NCBI GenBank assembly: GCA_025399215.1 | Contig: MU621482.1 | Coordinates: 1-14,337, forward strand | DNA length: 14,337 nt | Direction: 5' to 3' | Source of the DNA: Globomyces pollinis-pini | Taxonomy: Eukaryota > Chytridiomycota > Chytridiomycetes > Rhizophydiales > Globomycetaceae | The notes under the pieces: generated by a model | Databases searched by the model: none | Seen by the model: the letters and a program-made list of their open reading frames with translations, nothing else | Told to the model about the DNA's origin: nothing | Program-made: the position numbers and the translations under genes | In this document: piece after piece, positions 1 through 7,702 of the stretch | How positions within the stretch are numbered: the stretch's first letter is position 1 | How the letters are laid out: each line of letters starts with the position of its first letter

Positions 1-602
1 TGACACGGTATTTGTGGAATGCACGACCAGCCTTCATGAGAGGTTTATCCATACGTCCACCACCAGCAATGATACCAACGGAGGCACGACATTTGTTGGA
101 AAGAACCTTCTTGGCACCAGATGGAAGCTTGATACGGGTCTTTCCGTCATCTGGGTTTTGTCCAATAACGGTAGCATAGTTACCAGAGGTACGGGCTAAT
201 GAACCACGATCACCAATGCTGGATTCGATGTTACAGATAACGGTACCTTCTGGCATGGAAGAAAGTGGGAGAACGTTTCCAACAGTCAAAGAGGCTATCA
301 TATAAGCAAACTTAAATAAAACCTTTCTTTCCACAGTAGACAAATTGGCCAGAGAACATACCTTCGGTAGCAATGAAGGTTTCTTCAACTTGACCGTATT
401 TGTATGGGTTACGGAAAACAACTTTAGCAAGTGGAGCACCACGACCGGAGTCATGAATGATAGACTTGACCAAACCACGAATATAACCTTTACGTTCAGC
501 GAAGTCTAATGGACGGAGTTTAGCAGCTCCTTCACGTTTGTGGGTGTGAGACTTGAAGATACCACCAGCACCTTTACGTTGGGCACGAATAACTCTTCCC
601 AT
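1..602 (-). CDS. RPL8: 60S ribosomal protein uL2 (RPL8), partial at left edge
   Basis: This is a core protein of the large cytosolic ribosomal subunit, lying near the peptidyl transferase centre. Exon 1 (602 to 323) begins [14 protein letters not shown] and carries the typical [11 protein letters not shown] and [17 protein letters not shown] segments. A 28-nt GT-AG intron (295-322) splits an Ala codon. Exon 2 (294 to beyond base 1) continues with [39 protein letters not shown] and [10 protein letters not shown], all hallmarks of the family. The last third, with the conserved GGGNHQH region, lies outside the window. Codons are visibly more C-ending and uniform than in the neighbouring genes, as expected for a highly expressed gene. 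The ATG sits just after a stretch resembling an intron 3' end (CTAAT followed by TATATAG), so a 5'UTR intron is possible, but I cannot fix its donor. Confidence 0.97.
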
Positions 603-1156
603 TTCTATATAAAATTAGTTACTGTTGTTTGAAAGAAAAGTAATATAGAATCATCACACAACCATCCCCAAAAATTTGATACTAACATTCCGTTATGAGA
701 ACAACATCAACTTTGAAAGTTCATCTGTAATCAACTATCCAGCAAGCATAATTTTCGATGGATGGATGGATGGATTGACCTTGACTTGATGTGTTGTCCT
801 TTACCTTATGATTAAAAAAGTAAATATAGAAAAAGCCAAAAAACAATACAAATGCACGCCACACAGAAACCTTTGAAAAATTGACTCTACTTTGGTCTAT
901 CCTTTGAAATTATACAGATGAATAGTAGATTGGACTAAACATTTGTAGATTATTGGAATGGTTAATCAATGAAATAGTATCGTACGTTACAATGTATTCG
1001 ATACTATGAGATATGTATAGAACAATCTGGATTTGTAGAAGAATCAGTATTTTATTTCAAGATCATTTACCACGAATGAGGAGTATTACGTCAATGTGTT
1101 TTTCTAATTCTTCCACCTCCGTTCCAAATCTCCAAGTCACTCTTAACTTCTTTCCC
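603..1156. other. Divergent intergenic region between RPL8 and the SRPBCC gene
   Basis: This region should hold the promoters of RPL8 (minus) and of the SRPBCC-like gene (plus). It is AT-rich and contains a short perfect (GATG)4 tract at 757-772. A TATA-like stretch lies just upstream of the RPL8 ATG (about 605-615), but it could equally be the 3' end of a 5'UTR intron. An open frame continues from an ATG at 1013 into the downstream gene, but its first 48 codons look like non-coding DNA. No RNA gene is recognisable. Confidence 0.5.
757..772. repeat. (GATG)4 short tandem repeat
   Basis: Four perfect copies of GATG, followed by an imperfect fifth (GATT). It lies 155 bases upstream of the RPL8 start codon. 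No function is evident. It is short enough to be chance, but it is the only clear microsatellite-like tract in this intergenic region. Confidence 0.6.
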
Positions 1157-1657
1157 ATGAAATTATTTACATTTACCTGGCTAATGCTTTCAGTATCAGC
1201 AGATTGGTCAACCGAAAGGGATATACAGGTTTCGTGTACACCATACAAAATACTAGCAATGCTGCATGATTATTCTACCTGGAATCGTTGGGACCCTGAT
1301 TTAGATTACGCTACCTTAACTAGTGCATCTTCTGCAACACTTGGTGAAACAGGAACTGTTCATATGAAAGATGGTTCATCGCATGATTTTACGGTCAATA
1401 ATGATGTTGATGGGTATTACTCATATGTAACTCCCATTTACGGATGCGATTTAAATTGGTATTGGGATTATTCCAAACGTAGCGCAGACGGGCAGATACT
1501 GTTTGTTGAAGGACTCAAAGCAGAAGGATTTACATGCTTTGCATTGAAGTACGTAGCAGAGAAGAAGGCCAATGAAGCATTTGAAAAAGCTCTTATTAAC
1601 TTCAAAGAAATATGCGAGCAAAAGGTATTTGGATTCCAAAAAATCTATAGTTCGTGA
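1157..1657 (+). CDS. SRPBCC (START/Bet v1-like) domain protein, possibly secreted
   Basis: A small protein (166 aa from the ATG at 1157) resembling the SRPBCC/polyketide-cyclase-like superfamily, whose members form a helix-grip hydrophobic pocket for lipids or other small ligands. The visible family pattern is a strand, then the helix with YSTWNRWDPDLDYA, then GETGTVHMKDG, and a long C-terminal helix ending near FKEICEQ. The first 17 residues, MKLFTFTWLMLSVSADW, look like a signal peptide with a VSA cleavage site. An in-frame ATG at 1184 would give a cytosolic form. The frame is open back to an ATG at 1013, but that extension is not protein-like. The ligand is unknown. An AATAAA lies 8 bases after the stop. 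The gene converges on its minus-strand neighbour with an 83-base gap. Confidence 0.7.
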   Translation: MKLFTFTWLMLSVSADWSTERDIQVSCTPYKILAMLHDYSTWNRWDPDLDYATLTSASSATLGETGTVHMKDGSSHDFTVNNDVDGYYSYVTPIYGCDLNWYWDYSKRSADGQILFVEGLKAEGFTCFALKYVAEKKANEAFEKALINFKEICEQKVFGFQKIYSS

Positions 1658-1665
1658 TCAACCTA

Positions 1666-1671
1666 AATAAA
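1666..1671 (+). promoter_or_regulatory. Candidate polyadenylation signal AATAAA
   Basis: A canonical hexamer 8 bases downstream of the SRPBCC gene stop codon, in an AT-rich spacer of only 83 bases before the convergent neighbour's stop. Inferred from sequence alone. Confidence 0.5.
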
Positions 1672-1740
1672 AACGATTTATAGTCTGAAAATTGTTTCTT
1701 GTCCTATTTTGAGCTTATTTATTAATATGGTATAGTTGAT

Positions 1741-2289
1741 TCAGGAGTCACTATCTTCTGACGAAGAATCGTCAAATGGTTTAATTATCTTTCTAGATTT
1801 GACAGGTTCAGGTTTGAAAGTTGTGTCGGATTCAACAACAAGATTGTTCCTCTTCTCTTTCAATTTGGACAGTTTTTTAAGAAACTTCTGTTGAGCTTTC
1901 AATCTGTTTCTTTGATCCCGTACTTCATCATCTTCTTCTGTGGTTTCTTTAACTGGAATCGGTTCTACCTGGACTTCATCAGGTTTTCCTGAATCATTTG
2001 CGATTTCCTTTTCGAACTGAGCTAGTTCTTCATCCAACTTTGTACTGTCAGGCATTTTTGAAATAAATACTTGGTTTTTAGTTGATGGAGCTCCTTTATC
2101 TTCATTAGCTTCCGTTCCAATCTTCGATTTTGATGGCTTTGTCTTGTAAAAGTTCTCTGGAATCTTTTCGACTTTGGGAATGATTTTAGGTTTGTCATCT
2201 ATTTCTTTCTGCTTTTTGGTTTGATTCAAACTCTGAGCTTCAGCAGCTTTCCTTTTTTTAGCCTGTTTTAATAATAATCTGGCATCCAT
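1741..2289 (-). CDS. Small charged coiled-coil protein, weakly ZNF830-like
   Basis: An intronless frame of 182 aa from ATG to TGA. It begins MDARLLLKQAKKRKAAEAQ, has a PENFY element near residue 45 and a short acidic helix (LDEELAQFEKEIA, about residues 83-95), then a basic predicted coiled coil (about 120-150, RNRLKAQQKFLKKLSKLKEKR), and ends in an acidic serine tail (SSSEDSDS). Order and spacing recall the C-terminal half of ZNF830/CCDC16-type nuclear proteins, which join pre-mRNA processing and DNA repair complexes. The N-terminal C2H2 zinc finger of that family is absent, so this is either a reduced relative or a chance likeness. The start lies 43 bases after the stop of the upstream gene. 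The composition suggests a nuclear, largely disordered protein. Confidence 0.6.
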   Translation of the reverse strand: MDARLLLKQAKKRKAAEAQSLNQTKKQKEIDDKPKIIPKVEKIPENFYKTKPSKSKIGTEANEDKGAPSTKNQVFISKMPDSTKLDEELAQFEKEIANDSGKPDEVQVEPIPVKETTEEDDEVRDQRNRLKAQQKFLKKLSKLKEKRNNLVVESDTTFKPEPVKSRKIIKPFDDSSSEDSDS

Positions 2290-2332
2290 TGGTAATGAAA
2301 TGAAAAAGAAAAAGATTCTGATGGCATGTAGT

Positions 2333-3128
2333 TCAACTTAATTTAATTGATTTATTAGAATCATCCTGACATTCTTGAGAACTTGGGTTAGATCGTTTCT
2401 TCCAAATCTTCTGTTTGGCACTATCGTGTTTTTGATTGACTTCAAAAGCCCAAATTGTATCTTGGCATTTACCAGGTGTCCAAAAGAGATCTTTTGATTG
2501 ATCATTCAATTCGATTGATTTCTCTTTCAAGAGTTTATACAATCGTTCAAAATCTTTTTGAGTATAAGTCAAGGATACGACTTTTAACGTTGAAGGTTTT
2601 GTGAGTCGAAGTGATTCGTCACTCATGAAAGGTACTTCACGATTAACGCATGCTAAAATAGCTTTTGTTAAAATCATCTGTTTACCTGTTGCAGTTGCAA
2701 AACCAATTCCAAATAACGAACTGACATGTTTAATTGCGTTACATATAATTTTACAATCATCCTTATCTGACGGTAATAATTCCAATTCTTTAAATGCTAG
2801 CAACGTTGAATTCTTTATATCTGATTCTGAATTGGTGTTGACTCTGTTTAGAAATCCTGGTCTGAATTTGCCTCTCTATACAATCAATTCACTGCCCATA
2901 TACCTTTAATTTCCATTCGACAATTCGAACCAATTCATCTTTAGTCAAGTAAATTTCTGATTCATCTTCTTTTCTTTGCTTCAGTATTTCCGGTAATTGG
3001 GTTTGATACCATTGATCCAATTCTTTCAATGACTTTCCATATTTCTTATCAGACTTTAGTAGGATTGCATCATCATATTTTGAATAGGATAATCTCCATT
3101 CACTCTCTTGTTTTTCTAAAAGATCCAT
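2333..3128 (-). CDS. Conserved eukaryotic protein with helix-hairpin-helix-like segment, function unknown
   Basis: Two exons (3128-2904 and 2875-2333) join across a 28-nt phase-0 intron (2876-2903) to give 255 aa. The junction produces LTKDELVRIVEWKLK then RGKFRPGFLNRV, a strongly conserved block in an uncharacterised protein family I recognise from plants, fungi and protists. Around residues 129-139, LFGIGFATATG looks like a helix-hairpin-helix (G-I-G-x-A-T-A) as in the DNA glycosylase fold, followed by VPFMSDESL. A region WTPGKCQDTIWAFEV and a basic, disordered tail close the protein. A DNA- or nucleotide-related role is an inference from the HhH-like element; no catalytic Asp or Cys cluster of known glycosylases is evident. 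It lies 102 bases downstream of the RTEL1 stop on the same strand. Confidence 0.85.
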
Positions 3129-3230
3129 TAAAAAGTCGAAAAGTGATTCTTGAATGCCAAATATTTAAAGGTACAAATAAAATCAGGTTAGTTTATTCTG
3201 TAAGGTATATATATATCCACATAGCATCTC

Positions 3231-6200
3231 TTAACAAAAAAGTTTACGAGAAGCCAAGATATCATCAATGAGAGATGCATGTGTAGAACCAACAAACTTT
3301 TTAAACTCTTTAAACATATCAACACGTTCCAGTTGCTGGGTTTGAGATAAAGTCACCATATCTTTCCCAATCAACAATTCCGACACTTTCTCGATCAATA
3401 GTTTCATTTTGATTTCATGACGTTTGTATTGACTTAATAATTCGCGGAATTCAGTATATTTAGACCGATGTAGTTTGAGTTTGAGTTTAATTAGAAATAA
3501 TTGTGTATCAGAGTTAGACTTTTTTATCCGTTTAGAGGAACCTACTATTATATGATTTACGTTAAATACTAGACTGATGTTTGGTTTCTTTCAGGGGAAC
3601 ATCATGATGATTTGGTATAGATCGCTTCTCTCCAGCTATATGTTAATGAATTAGTCAACTACCATTTGTGCACTCCGTCTTCAGTACATTAGGATGCTTA
3701 TGTTTCACTCTTGTGGGTTCCAAATTGGTTGATAGTTTTATGATCCTTTCTGTAACTGCTAATGGATCAAATTGTACGGATGCATCATTCAAATTTTCAA
3801 TCTTTGTCACTAACAGTGGATCTCTTTTTTGTTCTTCCGCTACTGGGGTGATTGCCAACGGATCTAACTGTACTTGACTGGATTTAGCATGTGATACTTC
3901 ACTCTGAATAACTTGTCCATTCGTAAGAGAATAGTCAGTTAACAGAGGGTCCTCCTGAAATTGATCCAATGCAGTTGATTGTTTTGGATTGGGAATATTG
4001 TCCAGCCATTGTTGCACTGGTTGCATGGTTGATTCATAAGATTTCGTTTTTGCAAAAGGTAACATTAATGGGTCATTCACATTCTCCTTCGAATGATGCC
4101 TTTTAAAAGTCTTGGTTTGGTATTGACTGGAGATATTCATCAATGTTTTGGGGACAATCACCAGTGGATCATGAATCAGATTATTCACACTATTTTCAAC
4201 TTCATAGGCGATTGGTTGATGAGATCTGGAAGGTTTTTGAACAATTTTTTCCATCGTCTAAGATTAGAACAATTAATTCAAGTACTGAACCAATATTTTT
4301 GAAGAATTTAGACACTTCACCCATCATCTCCCCAAAAACATCCTAATGACAGTTAAATAACAAAAAAATACATAGGACTTGATATGAGGTCTTATCCAAA
4401 CCGGTAGTTGCATTTGAGCATGCTGTTTTGAAAAGCGTTCATCAAATAATAAAATTGCTCCATGATCATGCCGATGTCTAATACTAAACACATTTAATTT
4501 CGAAATGAGACATTACACCCTACCAATAGCTTGATTCACCGCCCGATATGCTTGTTGGTTGTACCATTCCTCCCCACCTTTGCCTGTTAGGGACAATTGA
4601 CTTTCATTCATTAACTTTCTTTTCAGCACAATCTTTAACATTAGTAACCTAGATTATACTTTAGGTTCTTTTAATGCAGGGTAAGGTATTCCACATATTA
4701 TCACAGCTCTTGCTTTTTCATCACTGAAATCTAGCCCTTCACTAGCCTTTCCTCTACAAACCGCAAAAAATATGGCACCTCTTCCATCTATGATTTCCTT
4801 ATCATACATGGTCATAATCTCTCCAAACTCAGTTTTGGACTTTGGCTCTGTAAAAGGTTTTTTCAAGAGACTGATACGTTCCCAAATCGTTTTTCCTCCT
4901 CGGCTAGGTTGTTGCTTTGAATTATATTCAAATATATTACTTTTTTCCAAATGTCAATCGATTTCGCCAATAACCCATACGAAGTGAAGAAACACAGTAC
5001 TCCACCTGGTACGATACGACAAATATTAGCAATTGAATTACCCAAATCGATAACATACTCCATAGAATTTCTATTTTGAAAGGTAGATATTAACTTCGTT
5101 GCGCTAGGACCCTTATTCATGACCGAAACAAGGATCTGGTTTGATTGAATTACATGAGAGTTTTCCAACCTATGAGGAAAAGGTCTTGATGGTCAAACCC
5201 AATTCGAGAAAACTTACATTCCCATTTCTTTCGCAAAACCATCTAACGGGCTCTATTGATTAAATGAACCTCAGTAATTACTAATGTTCCCGACGCCAAA
5301 ATGATTGTTCGACACCCTTCACTTTCGAGATCCTTCATGGCCACCTAAGGAATAAACAAAAGATAACATACTGCAGCACTAAAACACCAAAAACTAAAAA
5401 ATAGTTCCTGTGATGCAGATGGTATTGACTGACCATTTTTACTGTATACCGTCAAAATAACATCTCGTTTTTGTACATGCACCTAAATATGAAAAGGTAA
5501 TCAATTACCTTGTAAAACTTTGCAAGTGATCGTTCAGCAGTCAACGGGCTTTGAAAGACAATCTTCATTGCATCTGATAACAATGTTAATCCAAATCGAG
5601 ATTGGTTTCGAATTCCACCCGCTACAAAACATCACTAATTTAACTAAACATACAATTCGAAACTATATCAACTGCAGAGTCAATTTTAAATATGATATCA
5701 GATGAATTTTCAATTGTCACATCAATTTCATCAAAGATTTTGTAAATATAATCTCCCGTTTTAATCAGATCAAGTTTATCTTTCGACAGAGGAAGCGATT
5801 TGATCATATTTATCAATTTTTTAATCATCACTAAAGTTAATATATAATGACAAACGAATCATGTGCTGGAAATCTAGTACTTTTAAACCACCTTCCAGGT
5901 CTACGCCCAAGCTGGTGAGAGTAGCAATGCACACTTCAAGCTCTTTGATTGCCCTTTCTAGATCCGTTATAGTAAACTCAAACGATGTTGCATCCATACA
6001 GCTTGATTCCTAGCCTTTAATTTTCATTCTCATTTACCACATTATGGCCTATATGAATCAATAAGAAACGCTGAATGAAAGAACTTGAAAGTTGCCAAAG
6101 TAAAGATTTGATTGTCAGGCAATAACATCTCCTTTAATAATTTTGGTATCAAACCAAATAAAGAAGCAATAGATTTTACCTTCGTCAAAGATTATGATTG

Positions 6201-7172
6201 CGTTACTGAACAATTAATTGTAATTTACATACTCAGTATTGATATTCTGTGCCTTTCTCGCTTTAGAGTCGATCAGATAATTGTAGGGAAGAAATATAAT
6301 ATCAGCATCTTCTTGGGCATTTCGAGTCAAATAAAATGGACAGGCTCTAAAATAAATTACTGGATAAATAACAAACTTTTTGCTCTCTCCAAACACAATT
6401 AACTCTTCAATGTCTCTGATATTTTCTTTCATATCTCTTTGAGCCGCTAAACTCTCACTTCCAATGTAGTATTCACATTGGTTTTTCTTTACTAAGCTTT
6501 TACACTGTGATGTCTTTGCATTTGTTGGTGCCATTTTCACTGTATTCTTGACACAAAGTTGATCTCGACTCCCTAACACTGAAGTTTTTGGTCTACTAGG
6601 TGAATAAATGATCAGTTACGAGTATGCCGTGTTTTTGATTTCAGAAACCACCTGAGATAATTGTGAATGAGTTCTCTACTAGAATTAGATTCCAATTGAA
6701 CAATAAATGAAGATGGTACGTGTAAAAATGGTGCCATCTGTCTAATCTTCGATTTGAAAATTAAGATAGATTTAAGACACTATGATGAATTAAAATTACC
6801 GAAGCATAGTAAATCTTTGGCATTGCACGTTCACTATCCCCTAAAATAGATCGTAAGCCGAATGTTTTACATACTATTCTTCAGAAAAGGAACACCTGAT
6901 CCGAAAGCCCGTTGATGCAATAATTGAAGTTGATGTAATTCCAGATTATCTGATTGAGACCGAATCGCTTTTCTCCATTCATCATAAGCAACTTTCCAAG
7001 CCAATAATGAACATAAAAGACATAAAGTTTTTCCAGTTCCTGTTGGGGATTCAATTAGAGCGTTTTGGTTGTTTTGCACAGCTTTAATCAATACAGTGAT
7101 CAACTCATTTTGTTGAGGGTAAGGAATAAAAGGAAATGAGATTGGTAAAGATTGAATATTTAAATTATACAT
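3231..7172 (-). CDS. RTEL1: RTEL1, iron-sulfur XPD-family DNA helicase, 21 exons
   Basis: A nuclear 5'-3' helicase that unwinds D-loops, G-quadruplexes and T-loops. The spliced CDS of 3174 nt gives 1057 aa. Exons (minus): 7172-6875, 6840-6800, 6675-6620, 6592-6377, 6346-6233, 6205-6180, 6048-6038, 6009-5856, 5830-5654, 5621-5509, 5482-5372, 5344-5282, 5252-5218, 5184-4941, 4914-4660, 4632-4517, 4483-4372, 4342-4286, 4257-3663, 3635-3570, 3544-3231. Visible motifs are Walker A GTGKT (45-49), four FeS cysteines (145, 162, 171, 206), Walker B DEGH (249-252, normally DEAH), SGTL (457-460), GKASEGLDFSD and QAIGRVIRHR (672-681). A disordered linker (about 735-930) carries six DPL motifs. The C-terminus (about 975-1050) resembles a harmonin-homology domain. 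I see no vertebrate-type RING. Junctions were chosen by GT-AG plus fit to the family. The start is the first ATG giving the family N-terminus. Confidence 0.95.
3760..4170 (-). repeat. RTEL1: Six-copy DPL motif array in the RTEL1 linker
   Basis: Within the disordered region, the tripeptide DPL followed by a hydrophobic residue recurs at about residues 763, 795, 836, 865, 879 and 897 (contexts HDPLVI, NDPLML, EDPLLT, LDPLAIT, RDPLLVT, FDPLAVT). At the DNA level two copies share a 20-base near-identical core (3758-3777 and 3854-3873, consensus GCYAAYGGATCWAAYTGTAC), which suggests duplication. The regular form suggests a repeated short binding motif; the partner is unknown. Confidence 0.8.
6038..6048 (-). 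other. RTEL1: 11-nt coding microexon of RTEL1 (exon 7)
   Basis: Between a 131-nt intron (6049-6179) and a 28-nt intron (6010-6037), the 11 bases GCCATAATGTG are needed to supply the rest of the Walker B/DEAH box (G-H-N-V). Both flanks have AG and GT in the right places. The next exon continues ESSCMDATSFEFT, which matches the position of the family's E-x-x-C-x-x-x-x-SFDLT segment. Skipping it removes the box and shifts the frame. Confidence 0.8.
6049..6179 (-). other. RTEL1: Unusually long intron 6 of RTEL1 (131 nt)
   Basis: The intron starts GTAAAATC and ends TTCATATAG. It interrupts the DEAH-box codon after GAC GAA G. It is about four times the usual intron length of this window. I searched by eye for C/D box motifs (RUGAUGA, CUGA) on the transcribed strand and found only an isolated CTGA, so a hosted snoRNA is not supported. 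Confidence 0.8.
6676..6799 (-). other. RTEL1: Unusually long intron 2 of RTEL1 (124 nt)
   Basis: The intron separates ...PKIYYAS from RTHSQLSQVV, which are contiguous in RTEL1 proteins, so all 124 bases must be removed. It ends CTAATTCTAGTAG. Only the second AG of the TAGTAG is usable, since the first would leave an in-frame TAG. No internal exon or known RNA element is apparent. Confidence 0.8.
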
Positions 7173-7702
7173 TTGAATCAGTGAATGAAATAAAACAAAA
7201 ACATCGGACAAAACAACACACTCTTGAACAAGATTATTGGGGATACTCTCTTAAACCACTATGAAATATGAATGAATGCGATGCCGTTACGAAGCTCATG
7301 AAACATGTCGTCAAATTCAAAACCTGTTTTAATTAAACATACATCAAGCCAATCAAATACGCGATTCCTAATTGAGGGGCTTCAAAGATAACGAAAATTC
7401 TGATTGTGTGGATATAATATTTGTAACCACAAGTCCACATCCACAAGGCACACAAGAATCCAGAATCAGATCTGTGATATAACGAAACAGGATGAACAGG
7501 ATCGGGGCATTTAGTTTAGGTTGCAGACTTAATCATAAGCAATACTAAGTTAATATACAATACCATGACCATCATTGCTATTTTCATCTTCTTTGCACTG
7601 TCCTGTTCATTGTCATGTGTTTTGGCTGGGTTTAATTCAGTCATGTGAGTGAGTCGAGACTTGCCGCCTTCTCACTCCATAAATTGTTGTATAAAAAGAC
7701 TC
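7173..7702. other. Divergent intergenic region between RTEL1 and the kinase gene
   Basis: About 530 bases that should contain both promoters. The only notable content is a short open frame at 7565-7648 encoding a hydrophobic leader-like peptide (listed separately). The rest (7212-7560) has no open frame of note, no RNA gene and no repeat that I can recognise. Confidence 0.5.
7565..7648 (+). CDS. Signal-peptide-like short ORF upstream of the kinase (uORF or leader exon)
   Basis: An ATG at 7565 opens 27 codons encoding a strongly hydrophobic stretch, MTIIAIFIFFALSCSLSC followed by VLAGFNSVM, then TGA. It resembles a signal peptide or membrane anchor. Two readings are possible. It may be a translated upstream ORF of the kinase mRNA. 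Alternatively, a GTGAGT donor at 7645 joined to an AAG acceptor at 7698 removes 54 bases and fuses it in frame (I-L-M-T-S) to the kinase start, giving a kinase with an N-terminal membrane segment. That intron would be longer than most others here, so I rank the uORF slightly higher. It could also be chance. Confidence 0.3.
   Translation: MTIIAIFIFFALSCSLSCVLAGFNSVM

Noticed and set aside
1013..1156. 48-codon N-terminal extension of the SRPBCC gene from the ATG at 1013
   Set aside because: Its composition (many Ser, Arg, Cys, Ile without pattern) is unlike the rest, and the SRPBCC fold starts only after residue 60. It is more likely 5'UTR.
1063..1248. 61-codon minus-strand open frame
   Set aside because: It lies opposite the SRPBCC coding region, has no family likeness and no splice context; a shadow frame.
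3029..3271. 80-codon plus-strand open frame
   Set aside because: Antisense to the HhH-like gene start and RTEL1 end; no protein-like pattern.
5170..5217. 48-nt version of RTEL1 intron 13
   Set aside because: The nearer AG (33-nt intron, 5185-5217) restores GIPFPHRLENSHVI, which matches the family's IPFP...LEN segment without a gap.
5831..5891. 61-nt intron between RTEL1 exons 8 and 9
   Set aside because: A 25-nt intron (5831-5855) fits better. It keeps the coding stretch GGLKVLDFQHMI, which matches the helical region of RTEL1, and matches the local intron size.
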